64,000 nucleotides of DNA. It comes from Patiriisocius_A hiemis. GTDB taxonomy: Bacteria > Bacteroidota > Bacteroidia > Flavobacteriales > Flavobacteriaceae. The DNA is taken from assembly GCF_031846325.1 (NCBI RefSeq), contig NZ_JAVRHZ010000004.1:149599-213598 (forward strand), read 5' to 3'. Below are positions 17,585 to 26,334 of this stretch, one piece after another. Position 1 is the first letter of the stretch, and every line of letters starts with the position of its first letter. Under the pieces are notes generated by a model. The model was given only the letters and a program-made list of their open reading frames with translations. It made no database searches and had not been told where the DNA came from. The position numbers and the translations under genes are program-made.

Positions 17585-18016
17585 TTACAAATCTTCAATA
17601 CGAGTAGGTGCATTGTTCGCTTTTGCATTTAAAACTTTCTGAATAAACTTATGCGTTGCTTTATCTTTTGCTTTCGCTTCTATTTTTATAAAATAATCGT
17701 CTCTGTAGATAGAGTATTCCTCGGCTTTACCTTTATATAGGTTTAGTTTGTAATAGGGTATTACAAGTGCATAGCTTTCCAAAAGCGATCTAAAACCAAC
17801 GATTATTCCGTTAGGTCGCATCTCTATATTGCATTGGTTTCTGTTAGTATCAAGAATTAATAGGTTGTGAATTTGGATACTTGTTTCTGTAATAATAAGT
17901 TTTGAAGAACCTATTCCTTTTCGTTTAATGCGTTCTGCTAGGGTAAAAGGTTTACCTACTTCAGCATCAATTTTTCTAGTAATTTCTTTGTTGTTGTAGG
18001 AAACGTTTAGAAGCAT
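17585..18016 (-). CDS. Conserved hypothetical protein
   Basis: A 143-residue soluble protein without signal peptide, from an ATG giving MLLNVSYNNKEITRKIDAEV. The sequence alternates beta-like and charged segments (IGSSKLIITETSIQIHNLLIL, VIPYYKLNLYKGKAEEYSIY, FIKIEAKAKDKATHKFIQKVL), compatible with a PH-like or other small beta-plus-helix fold. I do not know a function. It is divergent from argS, with 91 bp between. Confidence 0.65.
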   Translation of the reverse strand: MLLNVSYNNKEITRKIDAEVGKPFTLAERIKRKGIGSSKLIITETSIQIHNLLILDTNRNQCNIEMRPNGIIVGFRSLLESYALVIPYYKLNLYKGKAEEYSIYRDDYFIKIEAKAKDKATHKFIQKVLNAKANNAPTRIEDL

Positions 18017-18107
18017 ATTCTATATTTATTTTTACTTGATATAAAGATACAAATTAGGTTTCCTAAAAAATAGTTAATCACGTACCTTTGTTGCCTAAAT
18101 TATTGCG

Positions 18108-19883
18108 ATGCCATTACAAGAGACCCTTTCTATAAAAATAAAAGAAGCAATACAAAATAAGTATGATGCTACCTTAGAAACTGTAGAGTTTCAAGCAACC
18201 AGAAAAGAGTTTGAGGGAGATATCACAGTAGTTGTATTCCCAATGCTTCGTGTAGTAAAAGGAAACCCTGTACAAATTGGTGAGACTATAGGTAACTACT
18301 TAGTTGAACACGTACAAGAGGTTTCTGGCTTTAATGTAGTGAAGGGCTTCTTAAACATTGTACTAAGCGATGCTTATTTTTTAGACTTTTTTACAAGCAT
18401 TTCTAATTTTGCCAACTTTGGAGTTAAAAATGAAGGTGCTGAAGCTTTTATGGTAGAGTATTCTTCACCTAATACTAATAAGCCTTTGCATTTAGGACAT
18501 ATTAGAAATATTCTACTAGGCGATTCAGTAGCTCGAATTTTACAAGCCAATGGTAAGAAAGTATATAAAACCCAGATTATTAATGATAGAGGAATCCATA
18601 TTTGTAAAAGTATGTTGGCCTGGAAGCGTTATGGGAATAATGAAACTCCTGAAAGTACAGGTATTAAGGGGGATAAATTAGTTGGAAATTACTATGTAAA
18701 ATTTGACCAAGAGTATAAAAAAGAGATAGCTCACTTAACTTCTGAAGGTAAAACTGAAGCAGAAGCAAAAGCAGAAGCACCAATTCTAGTTGAAGCTAAA
18801 GAAATGCTTCGTAAATGGGAAGCAGGTGATCCAGAAACCGTTGCCCTTTGGGAGAAAATGAACGGTTGGGTGTACAATGGTTTTGATATAACTTATGATG
18901 CACTTGGCGTTTCTTTTGATAAATTATATTATGAGAGTGATACCTATTTACTAGGAAAAGAGTTTGTTGCCGAAGGCCTACAAAGTGGTGTTTTCTTTAA
19001 AAAAGAAGATGGCTCTGTTTGGTGTGATTTAACCGATGAAGGGCTTGATGAAAAAATTGTACTACGTAGCGACGGAACGGCAGTTTATATGACGCAAGAT
19101 ATAGGTACAGCAATACAACGTGTAAAAGACCACCCAGATGTTAACGGGATGATTTATACCGTTGGGAATGAGCAAGACTACCATTTTAAAGTTCTGTTTT
19201 TAATCTTAAAAAAACTTGGCTTTGAGTGGGCAAAAAACTTATTTCATTTAAGCTATGGAATGGTAGATTTACCTAGTGGAAAAATGAAAAGCCGTGAAGG
19301 TACTGTAGTAGATGCAGATGATTTAATAAGCGATATGGCTACAACGGCTAAGAATATTTCTGAAGAGCTCGGCAAGATCGATGATTTTTCTAATGAAGAA
19401 AAGGAAGCGTTGTACCATACTATTGGTCTAGGAGCACTTAAATATTACATCTTAAAAGTAGACCCTAAAAAGCGTATTTTATTTAATCCAGAAGAGAGTG
19501 TGGATTTTCAAGGAAATACTGGCCCATTTATACAATATACATACGCTAGAATACAATCTATTGTAAGAAAGGCAGGTGATGAGGTTTCGATTGCGCTCGA
19601 CCAGACACTAGAACTTCATGAAAAAGAAAAGTCACTTTTAAAACAAATACAACTTTTCCCTGAAACCATAGATGCTGCAGCAACAAATTATAGTCCAGCT
19701 TTATTGGCTAATTATACCTATGATTTAGTAAAAGAATTTAATTCTTTTTACCAAAATGTACCCATTTTTGCTGCTGCTTCAGAGGCTGAAAAATCTTTTA
19801 GAATCCAACTAAGTAGAGCAGTAGGGGAGGTAATAAAAACTGCTTTTAATTTGTTAGGTATTAATGTGCCAGAACGCATGTAA
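18108..19883 (+). CDS. argS: Arginine--tRNA ligase
   Basis: Class I aminoacyl-tRNA synthetase charging tRNA-Arg. The HIGH-type motif HLGH is at 128-131 (SSPNTNKPLHLGHIRN), and the KMSKS-equivalent GKMKSREGT is near 391-399, the usual form in ArgRS. The N-terminal Add-1 domain and the C-terminal DALR anticodon domain (ending LLGINVPERM) are both present, giving the full 591 residues. A TACCTTTG -7-like box is at 18083-18090. The stop codon lies one base from the stop of the convergent lipoprotein gene. Confidence 0.96.
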   Translation: MPLQETLSIKIKEAIQNKYDATLETVEFQATRKEFEGDITVVVFPMLRVVKGNPVQIGETIGNYLVEHVQEVSGFNVVKGFLNIVLSDAYFLDFFTSISNFANFGVKNEGAEAFMVEYSSPNTNKPLHLGHIRNILLGDSVARILQANGKKVYKTQIINDRGIHICKSMLAWKRYGNNETPESTGIKGDKLVGNYYVKFDQEYKKEIAHLTSEGKTEAEAKAEAPILVEAKEMLRKWEAGDPETVALWEKMNGWVYNGFDITYDALGVSFDKLYYESDTYLLGKEFVAEGLQSGVFFKKEDGSVWCDLTDEGLDEKIVLRSDGTAVYMTQDIGTAIQRVKDHPDVNGMIYTVGNEQDYHFKVLFLILKKLGFEWAKNLFHLSYGMVDLPSGKMKSREGTVVDADDLISDMATTAKNISEELGKIDDFSNEEKEALYHTIGLGALKYYILKVDPKKRILFNPEESVDFQGNTGPFIQYTYARIQSIVRKAGDEVSIALDQTLELHEKEKSLLKQIQLFPETIDAAATNYSPALLANYTYDLVKEFNSFYQNVPIFAAASEAEKSFRIQLSRAVGEVIKTAFNLLGINVPERM

Positions 19884-19884
19884 T

Positions 19885-20565
19885 TTATAAAATTCTAAAG
19901 CCTACAATTTTATCGTTATCTAGGACATCTTCCACGTAAACAAAGTAAGAAGTTCTTCCATTTTCAAAAATTAGAAATCCTTGATATTGAAAAGCAACTT
20001 CTCCTGCTTGGTTTTTAGTTTCTCCAACACCAAAAGGTTGATAACGTATTAGTTTCCCTTTCTCATTTTCTAGCTCGTCAATAAGTTGTCTTAAACCGGC
20101 AGCAATAGGTTTAGGAAAGTCTTTTTTACTTTTAATCTTGTCAATTGTAGCAAAATCTTTCTCTATAAGACTTTTTGAAAAGAGTTTATAGTTTTTTGAT
20201 TTTTTACTTACCCTTTCTACTAGTTTAGTATTGTAAGTAATAGCAGCAGTATCTTGTTTTGTAGAAATAAGTTCAACATCTATATAATCGTACTTTGATT
20301 GTTCCTCTGCAGTAAAACCTTCAAAAATAAGCATAGCTATGTTAGCTGTTGTAACACTAGGTTGTAAACTATCTATTAAACTACTGTTTGATACTTTTAC
20401 ATTAAATGTTCTTTGGGTTTCTTGTCCAGCTGAACTATTAAAGTCCTTTGAGTAACTTACGGTTGCATCATATAAGCTAGCGATAGTATCTAGGCCTTTT
20501 TGTTCGGTTTCTGAGGCACAAGAGAATAAAGCAATGCAAATTAGTAATAGAATTATTTTTTTCAT
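19885..20565 (-). CDS. Lipoprotein at the end of the two-component operon
   Basis: A 226-residue predicted lipoprotein (MKKIILLLICIALFSCASET, lipobox Cys at 16). The mature region is mixed alpha/beta with KVSNSSLIDSLQPSVTTANIAM and an ending YVEDVLDNDKIVGFRIL. No family recognised. It starts 3 bp after the response-regulator gene, so it is almost certainly cotranscribed with the two kinases and the regulator. It may be an accessory sensor or an output of the pathway; neither is demonstrated. Confidence 0.72.
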   Translation of the reverse strand: MKKIILLLICIALFSCASETEQKGLDTIASLYDATVSYSKDFNSSAGQETQRTFNVKVSNSSLIDSLQPSVTTANIAMLIFEGFTAEEQSKYDYIDVELISTKQDTAAITYNTKLVERVSKKSKNYKLFSKSLIEKDFATIDKIKSKKDFPKPIAAGLRQLIDELENEKGKLIRYQPFGVGETKNQAGEVAFQYQGFLIFENGRTSYFVYVEDVLDNDKIVGFRIL

Positions 20566-20568
20566 GAT

Positions 20569-21213
20569 TTAAGATTTAACAAGTTCATATTCTAATGCTA
20601 TTCTAACCAATCCTGCTGTGTTTCTAGCACCAGTTTTTATTAGCATATTTCTTCGGTGTGTTTCTACTGTGCCAAAGCTTATAAAAAGCTTATCTGCGAT
20701 TTCCTGTGTAGTATACTCTTCCAAAATAAGATTCAAAACATCTTTTTCTCTTCGAGAAAGCTTTGGGAATGGATTTACAGACTTTTCAGAACCATTGTTA
20801 GCTACGCTATTAAGTACAATTTCATTAACTGTGTCATCTAGATACATCTTGCCTTCATATACAGTTTTAATAGCATCTATTACTTCATCTTGTCCTGCGT
20901 TTTTAAGCACATACCCCTTTGCACCATTACTTAGCATTAACTTTATTAGGCTACTTTCTTTATGCATTGAAATGGCAATAACCTTTAAATCAGGATTAAT
21001 TTTTAAAAGTTCTTTACAGGTTTCTATACCATTAATACCTGGCATATTGATGTCTAAAAGTATTACATCTGCCTTTGTTTCTGGTATTTGTTTAATACCA
21101 TCTTCTCCGTTTAATGCCGTACCTACAACAACAATATCTTGTTCATCTTTTAGTAATAGTTGCATACCATCTATTACCATTTTGTGATCGTCTACTATAA
21201 ATACGTGTATCAT
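20569..21213 (-). CDS. NarL/FixJ-family response regulator
   Basis: A 214-residue transcription regulator. The receiver domain has the acidic pair D8/D9 and the phospho-acceptor D54 (ILLDINMPG), with the conserved Lys in GYVLKNAG near 104. The C-terminal LuxR-type helix-turn-helix runs about 149-205 (LSRREKDVLNLI, TTQEIADKLFISFGTVETHRRNM). Its ATG overlaps the stop of the upstream kinase by 4 bp (ATGA). It is the likely target of one or both kinases. The shared element upstream of the secreted-protein genes is a candidate binding site (inference). Confidence 0.9.
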   Translation of the reverse strand: MIHVFIVDDHKMVIDGMQLLLKDEQDIVVVGTALNGEDGIKQIPETKADVILLDINMPGINGIETCKELLKINPDLKVIAISMHKESSLIKLMLSNGAKGYVLKNAGQDEVIDAIKTVYEGKMYLDDTVNEIVLNSVANNGSEKSVNPFPKLSRREKDVLNLILEEYTTQEIADKLFISFGTVETHRRNMLIKTGARNTAGLVRIALEYELVKS

Positions 21214-23180
21214 GATATTGGAATATTAATTAATACTGATGTTCCTTCATTCTTTTGGGTGTCCCAGTCTATTGTTCCATCCAAAAACTGAACTCTACTA
21301 TTTATGCTTTTAAGGCCAAGACCTCCTTTTTTTACTGCTTTTTTATAATTAAATCCTTTTCCATCATCTTCAATAATAAGATTAACCCCTTCTTCATTAC
21401 CAAGTAACTGTATTAAAACTTCCTTAGCTTCTGCATGCTTTCTAATGTTCGAAATAATTTCTTGTATGAGCCTATAGATCATTACTTCTTTAGTATTTTC
21501 TATATCAGGCAAATTTGAAATTTCTATAGTGGTAGTATATCCTTCATCATTGAGTTGGGTGCCAAAATCTTCTATTGCGCCCTTTAATCCAGAAATACTA
21601 AGCGCGTGTGGCATCATATTATAAGAAATACGCCTTACCTCAATGCAGGCTTCATCAATAAGATGATTGGTTTTATCTGTTAGGTTAAATTCTTCTAGTT
21701 GTTTTATTTCGTTTTGTATTGTAGTAAAATGAGCTTTTACAGTACTAAGCAGCCCTCCTAAACTATCATGAAGGTCTTTTGCAATACGAAGTCTTTCTGC
21801 CTCTTGTCCTTCTATCATGCTATTAAGTGCTAGTAATTTATTTTTTTGTTGAAGTTCAGTAATCTCTTGTTTCTGAATTTCTTCTGTTTGGGACGCAATA
21901 GTTCGCTGTGATTTTAAACGATACCTAAAAAATAAAAAGGAGAGCAGTAGTAGTGCAACCAATGCAATTAACCCATAAACGCTATTCTGTTTTTGTTGTT
22001 CTTCTTTTTTTAGTTCTAGGTTTTGCTCTGCTATTTTGCGTTCTTTTTTTTCGGTGTCGTATTTAACTTCAACTTCGGCAATGTTTTCTTGCATTCGTTC
22101 TGAAGCAAGGCTATCTCTAATTTTTCCTTCTCTAGCTTTATATTTACAAGCATTCTCAAAATCTGATGCTGCCACAGCAGCGGTCTCCATTTTTGTATAT
22201 AAGTCTATAAGTACTTGCGGCTTCTGCGTGCTTTCAACTTTTTTAATAGCTCTATTGAGTGTGCTTACTGCTTCTTTGGACCTTTTATTTGCTAGGTATG
22301 TATTTGCTAGTGCTATTGAAGAATAGGCTAGTGAATTAATATTATTTAAACTGTCACTTATAGTAATTGCTTTTTTAAGTCTAGGTATATTTTCTGAATC
22401 AGTATTTTTTTCAAAAATATTTTTAATAGGCATATGCCCACTTGGCAAGTTAGGGTTAGCTTCTTGATATGCATCTGCTAATAAGCCCGTAAATTTTGCA
22501 AGCTCTAAAGGCTTATCTATTTGAGAAAAATAATCAACTAATATATAAAGGGCAAAACGTTTTCTAGAAGTGTTTTCATAGTCTTTTATTTCCTCCCACA
22601 TTTTAAGGTAATGATTGGTGGCTACTTCATAGTTTTTTCTCGTAACTTCAAGTACTCCTTTTTGGTAAAACACACTCCATAAATAACTTCTGTTTTCTTC
22701 TTTTATGGCTAACTCTTCTGCCTGATTTAAATAAAAAAGCGATTTGTCTGGCTCATTTTTATATGCATAAGAAGTCCCAAAGCCAATATAATATTCAATA
22801 ATTAAATACTCATCATCAAGCTCTTTTGCAAATTTTAGTCCAGCCAGTTTATAATCTATAGATTTATCAATATCTCCTTTTTGTGATACCTTTTTTGCGT
22901 GTGTTAAATAGTTCACAGCTTTTGAAAGAGCAGAATTGTCTTGTGTAATAATGTAGGTAAAGAGTTCTTGATAGTTATCACCACCTTTTAAAGAAACCTG
23001 TCTATTTATTTTAAAATATGCCGCTTTCTTTTGGTCGTAGTCTTCTATGTTTTTTATAGAAAGAAGTGTGCTATCTATTTTTTGCTTAAGTACTTCTTGG
23101 GAAAAAGAGAACGTGATGCTAAGGAATCCAAATAGGATTATTAGCATAAATTTTGATATGTTTTTCCGCTTACATATCAT
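21210..23180 (-). CDS. TPR-containing histidine kinase (copy 1)
   Basis: A 656-residue sensor. N-terminal signal region (LIILFGFLSITFSFSQ), then a periplasmic TPR-like helical array to about 390, a transmembrane segment (VYGLIALVALLLLSFLFF), a coiled-coil linker, a HisKA_3 domain with the phospho-acceptor His471 in KDLHDSLGG, and a HATPase_c domain (NIRKHAEAKE, EDDGKGF, GGLGLKSI). It overlaps its neighbours by 4 bp at both ends. Its last 188 residues are close to those of the next kinase (about 32 differences by my count), while the sensor halves differ widely. Confidence 0.9.
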   Translation of the reverse strand: MICKRKNISKFMLIILFGFLSITFSFSQEVLKQKIDSTLLSIKNIEDYDQKKAAYFKINRQVSLKGGDNYQELFTYIITQDNSALSKAVNYLTHAKKVSQKGDIDKSIDYKLAGLKFAKELDDEYLIIEYYIGFGTSYAYKNEPDKSLFYLNQAEELAIKEENRSYLWSVFYQKGVLEVTRKNYEVATNHYLKMWEEIKDYENTSRKRFALYILVDYFSQIDKPLELAKFTGLLADAYQEANPNLPSGHMPIKNIFEKNTDSENIPRLKKAITISDSLNNINSLAYSSIALANTYLANKRSKEAVSTLNRAIKKVESTQKPQVLIDLYTKMETAAVAASDFENACKYKAREGKIRDSLASERMQENIAEVEVKYDTEKKERKIAEQNLELKKEEQQKQNSVYGLIALVALLLLSFLFFRYRLKSQRTIASQTEEIQKQEITELQQKNKLLALNSMIEGQEAERLRIAKDLHDSLGGLLSTVKAHFTTIQNEIKQLEEFNLTDKTNHLIDEACIEVRRISYNMMPHALSISGLKGAIEDFGTQLNDEGYTTTIEISNLPDIENTKEVMIYRLIQEIISNIRKHAEAKEVLIQLLGNEEGVNLIIEDDGKGFNYKKAVKKGGLGLKSINSRVQFLDGTIDWDTQKNEGTSVLINIPIS

Positions 23181-25036
23181 GTTGCAGGAATATTAATAAT
23201 AACCGAAGAGCCTTGCCCTAATTGTGTGTCCCAATCTATATTTCCGTCTAAAAACTGAACTCTACTATTAATGCTTTTAAGTCCAAGACCACCTTTTTCT
23301 AAAGCCTTTTCATAATCAAAACCTTTTCCATCATCTTCAATAATAAGATTGACCTCTTGATTGTCACCAAGTAACTGAATTAAAATTTCTTTTGCATCTG
23401 CATGTTTACGAATGTTAGAAATTATTTCTTGTACTAGTCTATAAATCATAACCTCTTTTGTGCTGTCAATTTTAGGAAGGTTAGTTATTTCTACTGTTGT
23501 TTTATATCCTTGATCATTTAGGTGCACTCCTAAATCTTCTATAGCCCCTTGTAGTCCAGAAATACTTAATGCATGTGGCATCATGTTGTGAGAAATACGC
23601 CTTACCTCAATACAAGCTTCATCAATAAGATGGTTGGTTTTATCTGTAAGGTTTAGTTCTTCTAGCTGCTTAATTTCATTTTGTATAGTAGTAAAATGTG
23701 CTTTTACTGTACTTAGTAAGCCTCCAAGACTATCATGGAGATCTTTTGCAATACGAAGCCTTTCGGCCTCCTGGCCTTCTATCATACTACTCATAGCTAG
23801 TAATTTGTTTTTTTGTTGAAGATCAGTAATTTTTTGTTTCTGAATTGCTGCATTTTGTAAAGCAATTTTATTTTTATACTGAATTCTCTTCCTGAAAAAT
23901 AAAAACATACCAATTAAGAAAACACCTGTTGCGATAAGGCCAAAGAGAATCCTATTTTTTTGTTTGTTCTTTCTTTCAATAGTTAATTGTTGTTGTGCAA
24001 TTTCTTTGTCTTTTTTTGCAGCTTCATACTTCTGAAGCATTTCTGCGAGGTTTTTATCTCTGTCTATGCTAAAGAGAGAATCTTTAATGCCATTAAATTC
24101 ATAGAAGAGATCTAAGGCCTTACCTGTTTTGCCATTTTCTTTATAGACATCTATAAGGTCAAGCATTGATTGGTATTTGTCTTCTTCAAAATTATTTTTC
24201 TCATAATTTTTAAAGGCTTTTACCATATATTTTTCTGCTTGTATAGTATTTCCTTCACTAAAATATACTTTGCCTAATCCAGCTAGAACATGATTATATA
24301 TATAATTATCTTTTAATGTGTCAAGGTCTACTAGTAAATCAGTATAGATACTTTTTGCTTCCTTATAGTCTTTAGATTTTTGATATACATTCGCTAAATT
24401 AATTTTAGCTATTTTTTCTTGTTGCAATACTTTAATACTGTCTTTTGTTTGCTTTACAAGCTGAATTAAATGTATTGACTCATCTAGTTTTTCAATCGAT
24501 TTATTGTAGAAGCCTTGATTTTGATACACATTACTAATGTTTATCAATGCGATTGATGCTCTTCTTTTATCATCAATACTTTCACTAAAATCTAAAGATT
24601 TATTGTAATAAATTAAGGATAATGAATCTTGTTGTTTTTTTTCATAAACAGCTCCAATAGCATTGTAGATAGATGGAAGCCTCTTAGTATCATTTACTCT
24701 CTCGTAGTAGTTTGAAGATTTTAAATATTCGGTAATAGCAAGGTTGAGGTTGTTAGACTGTACATATGAATTCCCCAGATAGAAATGGGCAAAAGCAATA
24801 TTTAAGCTGTCATTTCTCTTTCTTGCGTATTCAAGAAATTTTTTGGTGTACTCTTTTGAAGCTTCAGGATTAGAGTAGTAGGTTGCTCTCCTTAATTTAT
24901 TGTATGCAACCATCACTACAGAATCGTTTTTATTTGTTTTAGTGATAGTTATTAAACTATCAACACTTCTGTTATCTTGGGCGACGACAGAAGTGCAGGT
25001 AAAAAGTAGTATAGTTATCCAGTAAAGATGTTTCAA
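23177..25036 (-). CDS. TPR-containing histidine kinase (copy 2)
   Basis: A 619-residue tandem paralog of the kinase downstream: signal peptide (ITILLFTCTSVVAQ), TPR repeats recognisable by regularly spaced Y/A/L/G patterns (FAHFYLGNSYVQSN, IYNAIGAVYEKK), one transmembrane segment (ILFGLIATGVFLIGMFLFF), HisKA_3 with His434, and HATPase_c. The two kinases plus one regulator suggest two input signals into one output, or a heteromeric sensor. Upstream, 46 bp separate it from the first small secreted-protein gene, so read-through from the promoter at 25664 is plausible. Confidence 0.9.
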   Translation of the reverse strand: MKHLYWITILLFTCTSVVAQDNRSVDSLITITKTNKNDSVVMVAYNKLRRATYYSNPEASKEYTKKFLEYARKRNDSLNIAFAHFYLGNSYVQSNNLNLAITEYLKSSNYYERVNDTKRLPSIYNAIGAVYEKKQQDSLSLIYYNKSLDFSESIDDKRRASIALINISNVYQNQGFYNKSIEKLDESIHLIQLVKQTKDSIKVLQQEKIAKINLANVYQKSKDYKEAKSIYTDLLVDLDTLKDNYIYNHVLAGLGKVYFSEGNTIQAEKYMVKAFKNYEKNNFEEDKYQSMLDLIDVYKENGKTGKALDLFYEFNGIKDSLFSIDRDKNLAEMLQKYEAAKKDKEIAQQQLTIERKNKQKNRILFGLIATGVFLIGMFLFFRKRIQYKNKIALQNAAIQKQKITDLQQKNKLLAMSSMIEGQEAERLRIAKDLHDSLGGLLSTVKAHFTTIQNEIKQLEELNLTDKTNHLIDEACIEVRRISHNMMPHALSISGLQGAIEDLGVHLNDQGYKTTVEITNLPKIDSTKEVMIYRLVQEIISNIRKHADAKEILIQLLGDNQEVNLIIEDDGKGFDYEKALEKGGLGLKSINSRVQFLDGNIDWDTQLGQGSSVIINIPAT

Positions 25037-25082
25037 AATAGATGGTTATTTTTCTAAAGTACTATTTTTTTAAATAAGTATG

Positions 25083-25619
25083 TTACCTACTTTTCATAGC
25101 AACATTTAATGTGAAGTCTCCTTCGGTTAATCCTTCGGCACCAACAACAACAATCACAACTCTATACGGCCTATTAATTGCGACTAAATTAGTAACTGTT
25201 CTTGTATGATCTTGTGTAGCTCTACCTACTCTGTTGCGTTCTCTTTTATGGTCTGCTTCACAGCGAATACATCTTGCTAGATTAGGTGTTAGGTCTTCAT
25301 TGTTTGTCCCAGTTTGGTACGCATAAATACTAAAATTTGCTTTAGGGTCTTTAGGTACGACAGTTACTTCCATCTCGCTATAGGTAGGAATAATGCCCTC
25401 AAAAAACACATGAGATCCTGTAAATTTTTTACGTTGAGTTTCTGGAAAGCAAGCATTCTGGCTACTCCATGCCCAAGACAAATTATCTAAGACAACTCCG
25501 TCTGAGAGATTTCCAGAATAAGAGACAGTTCCATTTTTTTCTGGTTCTATTTTAAAAACAGTTGGTTGTGCTGTCATAAACAATGGGAGTGCTAAAAATA
25601 TGTATAGTAATGTTTTCAT
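25083..25619 (-). CDS. Small secreted beta-rich protein
   Basis: A 178-residue exported protein (MKTLLYIFLALPLFMTAQ signal). The mature part is beta-predicted, with four cysteines including the close pair CIRC, and ends YRVVIVVVGAEGLTEGDFTLNVAMKSR. This ending resembles the C-termini of the secreted proteins at 25761 and 26335, and vaguely the PPC beta-sandwich. No known family assigned. The 36-bp element shared with two neighbouring units starts 45 bp before its ATG. Confidence 0.68.
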   Translation of the reverse strand: MKTLLYIFLALPLFMTAQPTVFKIEPEKNGTVSYSGNLSDGVVLDNLSWAWSSQNACFPETQRKKFTGSHVFFEGIIPTYSEMEVTVVPKDPKANFSIYAYQTGTNNEDLTPNLARCIRCEADHKRERNRVGRATQDHTRTVTNLVAINRPYRVVIVVVGAEGLTEGDFTLNVAMKSR

Positions 25620-25663
25620 AATGAATAATTTTTAAATATATAAACCTGATTTAAGTTATTAAG

Positions 25664-25699
25664 TAAGAATTCTAGTAGTTAAAAAATATCTATGAATTC
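25664..25699 (-). promoter_or_regulatory. Shared upstream element, copy A
   Basis: On the plus strand TAAGAA, 19 bases, then TCTATGAATTC. The 19-base interior contains CTAGTAG at the same offset as in copies B (27110) and C (27679). It lies 45 bp upstream of the ATG of the secreted-protein gene at 25619, outside the terminator at 25714. Interpreted as a promoter or operator. Confidence 0.6.
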
Positions 25700-25713
25700 A
25701 TAGAGGTTTTAAG

Positions 25714-25749
25714 AAAAGGGATTAGAAGTCTGTCTAATCCCTTTTTTTT
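25714..25749. terminator. Terminator after the secreted-protein pair
   Basis: GGGATTAGA, loop AGTCTG, TCTAATCCC, flanked by A-rich and T-rich runs. It terminates the leftward unit 27045-25761, so the next gene (25619) needs its own promoter. Confidence 0.85.
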
Positions 25750-25760
25750 AAATTGTGGCA

Positions 25761-26306
25761 TTATTTTGCTTTAATTCTGTATTTAAATTTATTACCAACA
25801 GATTGGTTTTTCATAGCAACAATAATGATCTTTCCTTTCATTCCACTAAGATTAAAGGTTTTAACTTTATCACCTTTGCCATTAGGAAATGTATATGACT
25901 TAACTTGTCTTGTTACACCATCTCTACCTTGTGTGCAAATAACAACTCCTGTCTTTGCTTTACCATCATACTTACTTATGGTTAGTCTTACATTGTTGTT
26001 AAATGATGGAGGTGTTACAAAAGTTCTTTTAGTTTGTCCAGTAATACTCCCTTGTTCATTAACACCATCTATTTCTAGTAAACGTGGTCCTATAGTAGAA
26101 CCGCCATTAGCAGCAATCCAGTTCCAAACTTGTTTAATCTTTCTTACTTTAGTTTTAAAAGGGTTTAGTTGAATATTTGGTTTCCATGGGCCCCATTTTT
26201 CCCAAGTTTTTTCTGCTAGCTTCTCTCCCTGATTACAGTTTTGTGCTTCAGCTTGAAATGTTAAACTAAATAATGCGATTCCGATTAATACGATTAATTT
26301 TTTCAT
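25761..26306 (-). CDS. Small basic secreted protein, SVGN-motif family
   Basis: A 181-residue exported protein (signal MKKLIVLIGIALFSLTFQAEAQ). After an N-terminal part rich in Trp (EKTWEKWGPWKPN) comes a beta-rich domain ending IIIVAMKNQSVGNKFKYRIKAK. The closing motif NQSVGNKF followed by aromatic-x-x-x-A-K is repeated twice in the neighbour at 26335. The mature protein is Lys-rich. I know no described family for it. It lies 28 bp behind the 26335 gene and is surely cotranscribed. Confidence 0.7.
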   Translation of the reverse strand: MKKLIVLIGIALFSLTFQAEAQNCNQGEKLAEKTWEKWGPWKPNIQLNPFKTKVRKIKQVWNWIAANGGSTIGPRLLEIDGVNEQGSITGQTKRTFVTPPSFNNNVRLTISKYDGKAKTGVVICTQGRDGVTRQVKSYTFPNGKGDKVKTFNLSGMKGKIIIVAMKNQSVGNKFKYRIKAK

Positions 26307-26334
26307 GATAATATATTTTAAGTTGTTTATTAAT

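Noticed and set aside
17356..17628. A 90-codon reading frame on the minus strand between two genes
   Set aside because: It lies across the dispersed repeat with inverted arms, overlaps the conserved gene at 17585 and has no protein-like composition.
20618..21187. A 189-codon frame opposite the response regulator
   Set aside because: It is antisense to a gene with an intact receiver and helix-turn-helix; its Ser/Ile-rich composition reflects the complement of coding sequence.
25753..26172. A 139-codon frame opposite the secreted gene at 25761
   Set aside because: The minus-strand frame has a signal peptide, a domain shared with its neighbour and a fitting terminator; the plus frame has none of these.
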